From: Neoroseomonas rubea
GTDB taxonomy: Bacteria; Pseudomonadota; Alphaproteobacteria; Acetobacterales; Acetobacteraceae
Assembly (NCBI RefSeq): GCF_016106015.1
Contig: NZ_JACADQ010000002.1
Span: 1 to 64,000, forward strand
Reading direction: 5' to 3'
Length of the DNA stretch: 64,000 nucleotides
Shown: piece after piece, positions 51,494 to 60,582 of the stretch
Layout of the letters: the number at the start of each line of letters is the position of its first letter
How positions within the stretch are numbered: position 1 is the stretch's first letter
The notes under the pieces: model-generated
What the model was told of the DNA's origin: nothing
Databases searched by the model: none
Seen by the model: only the letters and a program-made list of their open reading frames with translations
Position numbers and translations under genes: made by a program

Positions 51494-52950
51494 GCGTAGC
51501 CCGGAGGCGGCGTGAACCCACCGATCACCTCGCTCACATGTCTGCCGAAGGCGATCGTGCGGTGGTCGTGCAGATAAGGGCCGATGATCTGCAGGCCCAC
51601 GGGCAGGCCACCAGGCGTGCGGCCTGCGGGCACAACTGTCGCGGGCAGGTTCGGCAGGCTGGCTATGCCGGCCCAGAAGAGCTGGTCATTGTAGTTCTCC
51701 TGCCGCCCATTGATGGTGACCGTCCGTGCCCAGCGCGGTCTGTCCTGATCATGCGGAAAGGCAGCAGAGGCGGCCACCGGACACAGCAATACGTCGACCG
51801 TCTCGAAAAGCCTGGCGAAGGCATCGCGGATCCGCAGGCGCTCCTCGCTGGCCTGGAACCAGGCACGATGGGACTGGGTGGCGGCGCGCGCCACGCGTGC
51901 GCGATAGCTGCCATCCTCTGGGCCGAGAGCGGCGGCCTCCTGCTCGAGCGCCCGGTAATCGGCCTCCGGCAGAAGAGCGCCGCTCGCTCCGCGCAGGACG
52001 CGCAGATAGGTATCGTGGAACGCAGCCAGATCCCAGTCCAGCCGCGCTGCGCGATCCACCCTCGCTCCTGCCGAGGCGATGGCGGTGATGGCGCTCTCCA
52101 GGCACGCGATCACCGCGTCATCCACGGCGCAGACCGGCGAGTTGAGCAACATGCCGACACGGTAATCGCTGAGGCGGGTCTGCGACGGGCGTGGCAAGCA
52201 GACCTGCCATCCCGTCGCATCCTGCGGCTCCGGAGAGACCAGGAGGTCCATGGCGAGGGCGAGATCCTCGGCGCTGCGCGCCAGGGGGCCACACACCAGC
52301 ACATCGAGCGGCGTACGCGCGACAGGGATCCCGTGTCCCGCCTGTGGCACGATTCCGAAGCTCGGCTTGTGGCCGAACACGCCGCAGTAGTGCGCAGGAT
52401 TGCGAATGGACGCCCCGATGTCGCTGCCGAGTTCCAGGGCCGACATCCCCGCTGCCAGTGCCGCCGCTGCCCCACCCGACGACCCGCCTGGCGTCCTGCC
52501 CTGGTCCCAGGGGTTTCGTGTGACGCCATGGATGGCATTGAACGTCTGCCAGTCGGATAGCAGGTAGGGCACATTGGTCTTGCCGATCAGCACTGCTCCG
52601 GCACTGAGCAGTGACTGCACCGATCGCGCCGTGCGCGCGGCAATGTTGCTGCGCAATCCCGGATCGCCCCAGCTCGTCGGCAGACCGGCTACATCGAAGG
52701 CTTCCTTGACGGTGATGGGTACGCCGTGCAGTGGGCCTCTTATCTCGCCTCTTGCCAGCGCCTCATCCGCCGCGACGGCATGACGGCGCGCACCTTCGCG
52801 ATCCTGAACGACGATCGCGTTGAGCGAAGGATTGAAGCGGTCAATGCGGCGGAGATGCAGGTCCAGCAGTTCGACCGCCGAGATCTGCCGCGCACGGAGC
52901 GCGGCAGCCATATCGGTGGCCGAGCGGAGTACCCACTCCTTCTCCGGCAT
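51490..52950 (-). CDS. Amidase (amidase signature family)
   Basis: This 486-residue enzyme carries the Lys-cisSer-Ser triad: Lys82 (GVPITVKEAFD), Ser157 in TPGGSSGG and Ser181 in GSDIGASIRNPA, with the exact 24-residue spacing of the family. It hydrolyses a carboxamide to an acid and ammonia. The ATG at 52950 has GGAGAGG just upstream and overlaps the stop of the substrate-binding protein gene (TGATG). The position between a transporter protein and a NicD-like hydrolase suggests it acts on the imported compound. Amidase-signature proteins vary widely in substrate, so none is assigned. Confidence 0.92.
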   Translation of the reverse strand: MPEKEWVLRSATDMAAALRARQISAVELLDLHLRRIDRFNPSLNAIVVQDREGARRHAVAADEALARGEIRGPLHGVPITVKEAFDVAGLPTSWGDPGLRSNIAARTARSVQSLLSAGAVLIGKTNVPYLLSDWQTFNAIHGVTRNPWDQGRTPGGSSGGAAAALAAGMSALELGSDIGASIRNPAHYCGVFGHKPSFGIVPQAGHGIPVARTPLDVLVCGPLARSAEDLALAMDLLVSPEPQDATGWQVCLPRPSQTRLSDYRVGMLLNSPVCAVDDAVIACLESAITAIASAGARVDRAARLDWDLAAFHDTYLRVLRGASGALLPEADYRALEQEAAALGPEDGSYRARVARAATQSHRAWFQASEERLRIRDAFARLFETVDVLLCPVAASAAFPHDQDRPRWARTVTINGRQENYNDQLFWAGIASLPNLPATVVPAGRTPGGLPVGLQIIGPYLHDHRTIAFGRHVSEVIGGFTPPPGYA

Positions 52951-54527
52951 CAACCTCTCCGGACATTAAAGAACAGCGGGAAGCCCCTCGGGATGTCGAG
53001 GACGTCGCGCCGATACGCCGTCGGCTGCAGGAAGATGCCTAGCGGAACATAGGGCACGTCGCGGAAGGCAACCTCCTGAAGCGCCGCGCAGGCCGCGCGC
53101 TGCGTCGCCGGATCCGTGGCATCGAGGAAGGCGGTGCGATGCCGTTCAATGTCGCTGCTGTCCGGCCAGCCCATCAGGCCCCGATCGCCGATGCCGCGGA
53201 TGAACTTATTGTCCGCCGGCGCAGCGGTGCTGGCCGCGGTGGTGAAGGTGCAGAACGCGCTCCAACCGCCCTGCTCGACTGGCTGACGGCTGTTCCAACG
53301 CTGTGCCAGCGTGCCCCAATCCAGGGCCTGGTAGTCCACGTTGAAGCCGATCCGGCGAAGCAGGTCGCCCGTCACGAGGCTCATCGCGTTGATGGCGGCG
53401 AAATCGGTCGGCGCCATGAAGACGACGCGTTCGCCACGATAGCCCGCGGCCTGGAGCTGACGTCTGGCCTCATCGATGCTGCGCGGACTGGTCAGGGCCT
53501 GCATGCCGGCGTCGTTCGCCATCGGCCCCGGTGTGATGAAGCCGATATTGTCGCGCCACATGGCGCGATCTTCCCCGGCGACCGCGCGCATGACCTCCGC
53601 CTGGTCTACGGCCGCCAGTATCGCGCGGCGGATCGCCGGGTTGTTGAAGGGCGGCTGCACGTGGTTGAGCCGCAGGAAGGCGATGAAGCCTGCCTCGTCC
53701 TGGATCGATACCCGCACATTGCGATGCCGGCGGAGCACAGGCAGGAGGTCCGGCAGAGGCTGCTCCCACCAGTCGACCTCACCCGACTGCAGTGCTGCGG
53801 CAGCGGTGGCGGGATCCGGCATGGTGCGCCATTCGACGCGGTCGAGGTGCGCAATCTTCGGACCCGCGAGGAAGCTCGGCGTTCCGCTCGACCGCGGCAC
53901 ATACCCCTCGAAGCGCGCGTAGACATTGAGCGCGCCGGGCACGCGCTCAGAGGTGACGAAGCGGAAGGGGCCGCTCCCGACCATCTCGGTCAGTGGGCGC
54001 ATCGGATCGCTGCTCGCAAGCCGCTCGGGCATGATGCAGGGAATATTGGTGCCCGGCTTGCCGAGCAGGTCGGGCAGCGTCGGGAAGGGCTTCTTCAGGC
54101 GCAGTACGACGACGCGGTCGGATTCGGCACGAATCTCGTCGACCGCGTCCATGAGGTCGTAGGCGTAGGTGTCGCGCTTGCCCCAGCGGTTCAGGCTCGC
54201 CACGACGTCGCGTGCGCGCACCGGTTCGCCATCGTGGAAGCGAAGCCCCTCACGCAGCGTGATGCGCCACAGTTTGCCGTCATTCTCGACGACGTGCCCT
54301 TCCGCCATCTGCGGCCGCGAGACGAAATCGGCATCCCAGCCGTAGAGCGTGTCGAACACCATCAAGGCGTGGGCGCGCGTGACGAAGGCTGGGGTCGCGA
54401 TGGGGTCCAGGATTGCCAGGTCCGCCTGCGGCACGAAGCGGAGAATACGCGACCCCTGCGCGCCGGCTATCGCGGGCCCTGCCAGCACGCCTGCCGCAAC
54501 ATGGAAAGCTTGGCGTCGATTGAGCAT
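52950..54527 (-). CDS. Peptide/nickel-type ABC substrate-binding protein (SBP_bac_5)
   Basis: This 525-residue periplasmic binding protein starts MLNRRQAFHVAAGVLAG, a twin-arginine-like signal with cleavage after AGA. The body shows the cluster-C pattern: LRFVPQADLAILDPI, YGWDADFVSRPQMAEGH, LREGLRFHDGEPVRARDVVAS and GSGPFRFV. Members bind oligopeptides, opines or other amphiphilic amides. AAGGA lies nine bases before the ATG. No matching DppB/C/D/F permease or ATPase genes are present here, so it either uses another system or lost its partners. It is the first gene of a three-gene coupled operon with the amidase and the NicD-like hydrolase. Confidence 0.9.
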   Translation of the reverse strand: MLNRRQAFHVAAGVLAGPAIAGAQGSRILRFVPQADLAILDPIATPAFVTRAHALMVFDTLYGWDADFVSRPQMAEGHVVENDGKLWRITLREGLRFHDGEPVRARDVVASLNRWGKRDTYAYDLMDAVDEIRAESDRVVVLRLKKPFPTLPDLLGKPGTNIPCIMPERLASSDPMRPLTEMVGSGPFRFVTSERVPGALNVYARFEGYVPRSSGTPSFLAGPKIAHLDRVEWRTMPDPATAAAALQSGEVDWWEQPLPDLLPVLRRHRNVRVSIQDEAGFIAFLRLNHVQPPFNNPAIRRAILAAVDQAEVMRAVAGEDRAMWRDNIGFITPGPMANDAGMQALTSPRSIDEARRQLQAAGYRGERVVFMAPTDFAAINAMSLVTGDLLRRIGFNVDYQALDWGTLAQRWNSRQPVEQGGWSAFCTFTTAASTAAPADNKFIRGIGDRGLMGWPDSSDIERHRTAFLDATDPATQRAACAALQEVAFRDVPYVPLGIFLQPTAYRRDVLDIPRGFPLFFNVRRG

Positions 54528-54886
54528 CTGGGATGTCCTTTGCAAGCCAGCGTGTGGTCGCGTTCGGATCGGGTCGGGAAGATCGCCCACGCGAAGAATT
54601 CCGTTCAAGTGGTCGCCCAACCAGGAGAAGGTTGGCGTGACCGGGCATGGCGCGCAACCTTGATCGGCGTGCCAAGGAATTCCCGAACCATCGACCTGAC
54701 GGGATGGATGGCGCTGAACGCTCCCTTCACCGCTTCCTGCATTCCGGCAGCTTCATTCACGCGACTACCGGCACAACGAAGGCCGCGCCGGACACCACGG
54801 CGGTCTGCTGCGCACGATCGCACCGGCGCATGGCGTGCCGGGTTCAGCCGCCGCGAGCCAAGCCTGAACGCTGAGGCAGCAGGGGG
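54528..54886. other. Intergenic region with promoter of the amidase operon
   Basis: No gene is supported in this gap. It separates the SDR gene end from the start of the substrate-binding protein operon and should carry the latter's promoter. No repeat or clear hairpin was noticed. Confidence 0.4.
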
Positions 54887-55645
54887 CTAGTGGATGATGT
54901 AGCCGCCATCGACAACGAGGTCGTGCCCGACCACGAACCCGCCCTCGAGCGTTGCAAGGACGGCGATGACCTCGGCCACCTCGCGCGGCGTACCGAAGCG
55001 CCCCACGGGCACGCGCGAGGCCATCGTCTCCATCTTGCCCGGCTGCTTCCCGTAGGAATCGAGATTGAAGGCGGTGGCAATCGGCCCCGGACTTACCGAG
55101 TTGACCAGGATCCCTTCGCGCGACAATTCGAAGGCCATGCACCGCGTCAGATGGATCAACGCGGCCTTCGCCGTGCCATACAGAGCGTTCTCCTCAGAGG
55201 CTACGCTGCCCATCTGGCTCGCGACATGGATGATGCGCCCGCCACCCTGGCTGCGCATGGCAGGCAGGACCGCCTGGCTCGCGAAAAAGGCGGCGGCCAG
55301 GTTGACCTCCATGAGCGTGGTGAAATCCTCCCGCGTGAAGGTCCCGAAGGCCTTGCGACAGCGGATGCCGGCGTTGTTCACCAGCACATCCACGCGGCCA
55401 AGGCGTCCTAGCGAGACGGCAATCATCCGCTCCGCCTCTCCAGGCACGGAGAGATCGAAGATGCCGAAGGCCACGTCGGGCGCGCCGCGTCGCCGGCACT
55501 CGGCCTCGGCGGCGGAGAGTTCCTCCGGCTTGCCCTCCGCGGCGAGGAAGATGGAGAAGCCCTTCTCCGAGAGCGCAAGAGAGGTCTCGTAGCCAATGCC
55601 GCGCGACGCGCCTGTCACCAGCGCCACCTTGGGATTCGGTGTCAT
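54887..55645 (-). CDS. Short-chain dehydrogenase/reductase
   Basis: This classical SDR of 252 residues has the cofactor loop TGASRGIG (11-18), NNAG (90-93) and the catalytic Ser143, Tyr156, Lys160 triad (YGTAK). The end VGHDLVVDGG is also typical. It reduces or oxidises a carbonyl/hydroxyl with NAD(P)H. I chose the ATG at 55645, with GGAG eight bases upstream; a TTG at 55663 is in frame. It is the last gene of the polyamine-type ABC transporter operon (14 nt after the ATPase stop), so it probably acts on the transported compound or its product. Confidence 0.92.
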   Translation of the reverse strand: MTPNPKVALVTGASRGIGYETSLALSEKGFSIFLAAEGKPEELSAAEAECRRRGAPDVAFGIFDLSVPGEAERMIAVSLGRLGRVDVLVNNAGIRCRKAFGTFTREDFTTLMEVNLAAAFFASQAVLPAMRSQGGGRIIHVASQMGSVASEENALYGTAKAALIHLTRCMAFELSREGILVNSVSPGPIATAFNLDSYGKQPGKMETMASRVPVGRFGTPREVAEVIAVLATLEGGFVVGHDLVVDGGYIIH

Positions 55646-55659
55646 GCCTGTCTCCGCCT

Positions 55660-56739
55660 TCAATCACGCAGTGCGAGCGCGGTGCCCGGGGACCAGCGCA
55701 ACCCGACACGGCCGCCGATGGTGAAGCGCTCTGCTGCGCCCGTGTTTCCGGCCTCCGAGATCAACACCAGCCCGCCATCCAGGCGAACGGAACGGCGCAG
55801 TGTCGGGCCCATGTAGATCTCGTCCTCCAGTACGCCGCCGAGGAAGCCCTGAGCGGGTTCGACAACCTCGACCCTCTCGTAGCGGAGGGAGACGAGCACA
55901 TCCTGCCCGGGCAGCGCCCCCTCCGGCGCACGGACCGGCACATGCGTCCCGCCCGGGATCTCGGCGGTTGTGGGGTCCTGCCCGATCCGCGCCTCAATGA
56001 AGTTCGAATGGCCGATGAACTCGGCAACGAAGCGGCGGGAGGGATTCTCGTACACATCGCGCGGCGTGCCGATCTGCAGGATGCGCCCGCCGCTCATGAC
56101 CGCGAGACGATCGGACATCGAGATCGCCTCTCCCTGGTCGTGTGTGACGAAGATGAAGGTGCTGCCGGTCGCGCGATGGATGCGCCTCAGTTCCTCCTGC
56201 ATCTGTAGCCGGAGCTGCAGGTCGAGTGCCGAGAGGGGTTCGTCCAGCAGTAGCACTTCCGGCTCGTTGACCAGGGCACGTGCCAGGGCGACGCGCTGGC
56301 GTTGCCCGCCGGAAAGCTGGTCCACGCCGCGATCGCCGTAGCCTCCGAGGCGAACGAGGCCGAGCGCTTCCTCGACCTTGCGCGCGATCTCGGCCCTTGG
56401 CAGTCGCTTCATCTCGAGTCCGAAGGCGACGTTGCGCGCGACCGAGAGGTGGGGAAAGAGCGCACCATGCTGGAAGATCATGTTGGTGCGCCGCCGGTGG
56501 GGCGGGTCGCCCAGCGCATCGCGCCCACCGATCAGCAACTCCCCCGAGGTGGGTGTCTCGAAGCCACCTATGATCCGGAGCAGCGTCGTCTTGCCGCAGC
56601 CGGACGGTCCCAGGAGGGAGAAGAACTCCCCCCTGGCGACGTCGAGGTCCGCCGCGTCGAGCGCGACAACCTCGCCGAAACGCTTGGTGATGCCGCGGAT
56701 CGAAACCGCGATCGTGCCGGACTGCACGGGATCAGGCAC
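55660..56739 (-). CDS. ABC transporter ATPase, spermidine/putrescine (PotA) type
   Basis: Residues 10-250 form the nucleotide-binding domain with Walker A GPSGCGKT (44-51), Q-loop MIFQHGALFPHLSV, signature LSGGQRQRVALARAL, Walker B VLLLDEPLSALD and the H-loop THDQGEA. The C-terminal 100 residues are a TOBE/OB regulatory domain (GPTLRRSVRLDGG). This is the layout of PotA/FbpC-type import ATPases. The GTG at 56739 overlaps the substrate-binding gene by eight bases, so the subunits are coupled. With the two permeases and the binding protein it makes a complete importer. Confidence 0.94.
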   Translation of the reverse strand: MPDPVQSGTIAVSIRGITKRFGEVVALDAADLDVARGEFFSLLGPSGCGKTTLLRIIGGFETPTSGELLIGGRDALGDPPHRRRTNMIFQHGALFPHLSVARNVAFGLEMKRLPRAEIARKVEEALGLVRLGGYGDRGVDQLSGGQRQRVALARALVNEPEVLLLDEPLSALDLQLRLQMQEELRRIHRATGSTFIFVTHDQGEAISMSDRLAVMSGGRILQIGTPRDVYENPSRRFVAEFIGHSNFIEARIGQDPTTAEIPGGTHVPVRAPEGALPGQDVLVSLRYERVEVVEPAQGFLGGVLEDEIYMGPTLRRSVRLDGGLVLISEAGNTGAAERFTIGGRVGLRWSPGTALALRD

Positions 56740-57847
56740 TCTTTACCCGGCTCCAGGCTTCTATCCACATATTCATGTTGGTCGGGAACTTCAGCAGGTA
56801 GTGCTTCACCGAGCCGTCGAAGATCCCGTAGCCGAAGGTCCGTCGCTCCTCGGCCGTCAATCCGGTCTCCGCGAGCTTCGAGGCCGAGATATAGCCGACC
56901 GCCTTGGTGAGCTGGCTGGAATAGCGCGCCCCGAGGATGGCGTTGATCAGCCGCGCGGCTGCCGCGGGCTGCTTCGCATCTTTCGGAATGTAGCCGGCGA
57001 GCACGAGCGACAGGACGCCTTCCTTCGGGAAGGCGCCGTTGATCGGAAAGCCGCGATTCTGAAGGTCCACGCGCATCGGGACGATGCCGTAGCCCACGAC
57101 GATCTCGCCGCTCGCGAGCAGGGACGATCCCTGCGCGAAGGTGGTGAAGAAGGTCCGTACATGGCGCTTGCGCGAGATCAGGAAGCGGACGACGTCATTC
57201 AGCTGCGCACGATCCATCTTCTCAGGTTCGGCGTGGCCCATGTACAGGCCGGCCGCCATCAGCATCTGATGCGCGACGTCCCACCACCCGATGCGCCCGC
57301 TGTACTTGTCCTCGAATAGCGGCGCCCAGGATTGGGTGAACGGGTCATTTTCCGGCACGACGTTGCGGTTGTACAGGACGCTGTCGAAGCCCCAGTAGAG
57401 CGGCAGCATGTAGGTGTTGCCGCCCCGCACCTCGATGCCTGCCGCGCGCGATTCGTCGGTGAGATGCGCGAGGTTCGGAATGAGGGAGAGGTCGATCGGC
57501 CGCACCTTCTCGTCGCCGGGCCGCGCGCCCATGACGACTGGACGCGAGAAGTCGAAGGTGCTCGAGACGAGGTCCCAGCGCGAGGTGCCGCCCGGCGCGG
57601 CCACGCGAGAAACAACGTCCGTGGAGGACTGCCAAGGGCCATCCGTCAGGCGGACATTGGCTTCCTGCTCCAGCGTGCTGCGCAGATCGCCCTGCACCGT
57701 GGCATTGACGAGCAGGACGTCCACCGGCGTGGGCGCGCCCTGGCCGAGGGCCCCGTGCGGCAACAGGCCGCTGGCAAGCCCCAAGGCCGCGGCGCCGCCA
57801 CCGACAAGGCCGCGTCGGCTGAGTTCTGGTGTACTTCGCTTGATCAT
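56732..57847 (-). CDS. ABC transporter substrate-binding protein, polyamine (PotD) type
   Basis: This 371-residue binding protein begins with a twin-arginine signal (LSRRGLVGGGAAALGLASGLL) and has the bilobed cluster-D pattern: WDLVSSTFDFSRPVVMG, MLPLYWGFDSVLYNRNVV and DKYSGRIGWWDVAHQ. Such proteins bind spermidine, putrescine or related small cations, but also phosphonates and thiamine; the ligand residues cannot be assigned from sequence alone. AGGA lies eight bases before the ATG. It lies in the middle of an operon whose order is permease, permease, binding protein, ATPase. Confidence 0.9.
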   Translation of the reverse strand: MIKRSTPELSRRGLVGGGAAALGLASGLLPHGALGQGAPTPVDVLLVNATVQGDLRSTLEQEANVRLTDGPWQSSTDVVSRVAAPGGTSRWDLVSSTFDFSRPVVMGARPGDEKVRPIDLSLIPNLAHLTDESRAAGIEVRGGNTYMLPLYWGFDSVLYNRNVVPENDPFTQSWAPLFEDKYSGRIGWWDVAHQMLMAAGLYMGHAEPEKMDRAQLNDVVRFLISRKRHVRTFFTTFAQGSSLLASGEIVVGYGIVPMRVDLQNRGFPINGAFPKEGVLSLVLAGYIPKDAKQPAAAARLINAILGARYSSQLTKAVGYISASKLAETGLTAEERRTFGYGIFDGSVKHYLLKFPTNMNMWIEAWSRVKSA

Positions 57848-57870
57848 CTTCGGGTCCTTCCGGCTGGGTT

Positions 57871-58680
57871 TCAGGCACTGGATCTGCGCGCCCGCCCTCG
57901 GTCGGCGCGCGCAGAGATGACGAAGCCCGCAAGCGAGACCAGGACGGAGACCGCCATGACCACGACCCCAACCGCGGGCAGGAAGGGAGCCATCTGTTCG
58001 GACAGGAGCGTCCAGAGCTGGACCGGCACGGTCCGGTCGTTTCCGACCACGAACAGCGTGCGGATGAATTCGTCGAAGGACAAGGTGAATGCGAACATCG
58101 CCGTCGCGATCAAGCCCGGTCGGACCAGCGGCAACACCACGAGACGGAACACACCCCAGGGCGTCGCGCCGAGGTCCATCGCGGCTTCCTCAATGCTGCG
58201 GTCGAAGCCGTGCAGGCGCGGGAAGATCGTCAGAAAGGCGAAGGGCAGGACCCAGGTGACGTGAGCGACCAGGGCCGCAGGCCACAGGCCCGGCGGCACG
58301 CCCACCACGCCGAAGAAGGCCAGGTAGATGATGCCGCCGACGATGCCGGGAATGAGGATCGGCAGCAGCAATGCCTTCATGAGAAGCGACTTGCCGGGAA
58401 ACTCCGCCCGGAAGCCCATCGCCAGCATCAGCGCCAGAGAGGTGGCCACGATCGCGCTCGCGGCACCGAGCATCGTGCTGTTCAAGATGGCGCGTACCAG
58501 TGCCGGGGTCGCCCAGACTTCCTCAAACCATCGCCAGGTGAAGCCCTGGAAGGGCAGCCCGATCACCTGGCTGTCGTTCACCGACAAGACAACCAGCAGC
58601 AGGATCGGCAGATAGAGAAAGGCATAGAAGGCCCCTGCATAGCCGATCAGCGCCGCGCGCCGGAGGCTTGAGCCCTTCAT
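57871..58680 (-). CDS. ABC transporter permease, PotC type
   Basis: This 269-residue inner-membrane permease has about six helices and the EAA loop EEAAMDLGATPWGVFRLVVLPLVRPG (about 163-190) that docks with the ATPase. The first helix reads YAGAFYAFLYLPILLLVVLSVND, as in PotC/PhnV subunits. It starts five bases after the PotB-type gene ends. The binding-protein gene follows 23 nt downstream. Confidence 0.93.
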   Translation of the reverse strand: MKGSSLRRAALIGYAGAFYAFLYLPILLLVVLSVNDSQVIGLPFQGFTWRWFEEVWATPALVRAILNSTMLGAASAIVATSLALMLAMGFRAEFPGKSLLMKALLLPILIPGIVGGIIYLAFFGVVGVPPGLWPAALVAHVTWVLPFAFLTIFPRLHGFDRSIEEAAMDLGATPWGVFRLVVLPLVRPGLIATAMFAFTLSFDEFIRTLFVVGNDRTVPVQLWTLLSEQMAPFLPAVGVVVMAVSVLVSLAGFVISARADRGRARRSSA

Positions 58681-58685
58681 CCGCG

Positions 58686-59564
58686 TCAGCCCTTCAGGAA
58701 CACGTCGTCCAGACGCACGCGGCGCCCGAAGACGGCCAGGCAGAGGAAAACCACCGCGATAAGCACGACCGACAACGCCGCGCCGAGCGCCCAGTTGTTC
58801 GTGTGGGTGAACTGGGCCGCGATGACGTTGCCAAACATGAGGCCGGTCGTCCCGCCCAGCAGCTGCGGCGTGACATAGGCACCGCAGGCGAGCAGGAAGA
58901 CCATGATGCAGCCGGAGAACACCCCCGGCAGAGAGAGCGGCAGCGTCACGCGCAGGAAGGCGCGTACCGGGCCTGCGCCGAGGTCGCTCGCCGCCTCGGC
59001 CAGGCGCGGGTCCATCCGGTCGAGCGACAGGTAGATCGGCAGGGTCATGAACAGCGTGTAGACGTAGACCAGCCCGACATGGGTCGCGCCCTCGTTGTAC
59101 AGCAGCCAGTCAAGCGGGGCGTCGACGATGCCGAGTTGCATCAGCACCGAGTTCACGAGCCCGTTGCGCCCCAGCATGGGCAGCCAGACGAAGGTGCGGA
59201 CGACGTAGCTCGTCCAGAACGGCAGGAAGAGCAGCAGCAGCAGGATCGACTTGCGCGACCCGCGCAACGAAGCGAGGAAATAGGCAATCGGATACGACAC
59301 CAGCAGCGAGATCAGCGTGACGGTGAGCGCGATGCGGAGCGTCTGCAGGAGCACGCGGGCATAGACGGAATCGTCCGTCAGGATCCGGTAGTTGTCGAGC
59401 GTCGCGTCGCGGCTCAGCCCGAAGATCGACGAGGTCCAGAAGGACATCACCGCGAGCAGCATTAGAGGGGCGACCGCAAATGCCAGCAGCCAAGCGAGCC
59501 CCGGCAGCACGAGCAGCGCGCGCCGGTCGAAGCGGCGATCTCCCCGTGACGTACTCACGTGCAC
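58686..59564 (-). CDS. ABC transporter permease, PotB type
   Basis: This permease of about 292 residues has about six membrane helices (first LLVLPGLAWLLAFAVAPLMLLAVMSFW) and an EAA loop AEAASDLGAGPVRAFLRVTLPLSLPG. The IYLSLDRMD and PFWTSYVVRTFVWLP motifs are those of PotB/PhnU subunits. I prefer the GTG at 59564, which has GGGGAGA five to six bases upstream; an ATG at 59603 would add 13 residues with a poor ribosome site. It is the first transporter gene of the operon, 97 nt after the epimerase gene end. Confidence 0.92.
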   Translation of the reverse strand: MHVSTSRGDRRFDRRALLVLPGLAWLLAFAVAPLMLLAVMSFWTSSIFGLSRDATLDNYRILTDDSVYARVLLQTLRIALTVTLISLLVSYPIAYFLASLRGSRKSILLLLLFLPFWTSYVVRTFVWLPMLGRNGLVNSVLMQLGIVDAPLDWLLYNEGATHVGLVYVYTLFMTLPIYLSLDRMDPRLAEAASDLGAGPVRAFLRVTLPLSLPGVFSGCIMVFLLACGAYVTPQLLGGTTGLMFGNVIAAQFTHTNNWALGAALSVVLIAVVFLCLAVFGRRVRLDDVFLKG

Positions 59565-59661
59565 CGTCTCTCCCCACTGCCAGTTCGGCCCGCCATGCGG
59601 CATGTCCTGTCGAAGGGCGCCCGAACGCTAACATGATGCGCCGCACGCGCAATCCGCCTTC

Positions 59662-60582
59662 TCACCGGCCCGTGCCGGTCGCCGCCGAGATCATGCGAGC
59701 GATCCCTTGCCGGTGATCGATCCGCGCGCGGAAGTCGAAGTCGCGCGCGGCCGCCTCGACGTCCATGGGGCCGCGTGCGACACTTGGAAGCGATGGATCC
59801 TCCGTCATCTCGACGCGCAGGCCTGCGGCGCGCAGAGCGACGGCGACATCGTCCAGCGAGACAAGGTCCGGATGGGCGATGTTGTAATGGAGTTGCAGCG
59901 GCCTCGTGGGACGGAGCGCCGCGGTAATCGTGGCGTCCGCTGCGTCGTCGATGAAGATGTAGGGCCAGGGCGGCTGCCGCGGCACGCGCACCGGAACGCC
60001 GCGAATGGCCGCCGCTACGACATCGCCGATCGGCATCGCGGTTTGCCGGCCGGGACCGTAAATGGCGGTGAAGCGCAGGGAGACCATCTCCATCGGGCAG
60101 CGTCCGCTCAAGCCGCTGAGCACTTGGTCGAAGGCCGCCTTGGAAGCGCCATAGGTCGTGTTCGGCCGCATCGGTGGATCGTCCGGCAGCGGTCCGTCCA
60201 CAAATTCGCCGATGGCCGAAATCGAGGAACAGAAGACGAAGCGCCCTGCCTGCGCGGCCAGGCTCGCATCGAGCAGGTTCAGGCTGCCGCGCAGGTTTAT
60301 TGCCATGACCCGCTGCGGCGCGTCGGCCAGCACCATCGGCCCGGAGACTCCGCCGGCATGGATAACGGCATCCGGCCGGAAGTCCATGAGCAGGGCCACG
60401 ATCCGGGATGGGTCGGACAAATCCTCCGCAAGGTGGCGGTGCGGTGCGCCTGCTGCAGGTTCCACCGGGTCCAGCCCGAGCACATCATGGCCTGCCCTGG
60501 CAAGCCGTGCGGCGACCGCTGCGCCAAGGAAGCCGCTCGATCCGGTGATCAGGATGCGTTTGCTGTCTTGCTGCATGCTCAC
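59662..60582 (-). CDS. NAD-dependent epimerase/dehydratase family protein
   Basis: This extended SDR of 306 residues has the NAD loop GSSGFLGAAVAARL (about 14-27), a Ser in the FCSSISAIGEF strand and the catalytic YGASK motif, then SLRFTAIYGPG. Family members epimerise, dehydrate or oxidise sugars and sugar acids (uronate dehydrogenase is one relative). Its GTG start overlaps the stop of the TIM-barrel isomerase gene by four bases, so the two act together, probably on a carbohydrate or polyol. An in-frame ATG at 60576 is an alternative start. Confidence 0.9.
   Translation of the reverse strand: MSMQQDSKRILITGSSGFLGAAVAARLARAGHDVLGLDPVEPAAGAPHRHLAEDLSDPSRIVALLMDFRPDAVIHAGGVSGPMVLADAPQRVMAINLRGSLNLLDASLAAQAGRFVFCSSISAIGEFVDGPLPDDPPMRPNTTYGASKAAFDQVLSGLSGRCPMEMVSLRFTAIYGPGRQTAMPIGDVVAAAIRGVPVRVPRQPPWPYIFIDDAADATITAALRPTRPLQLHYNIAHPDLVSLDDVAVALRAAGLRVEMTEDPSLPSVARGPMDVEAAARDFDFRARIDHRQGIARMISAATGTGR

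Noticed and set aside
53139-54890. 583-codon plus-strand open frame
   Set aside because: Antisense to the substrate-binding protein gene, with His/Arg-rich translation and no motif.
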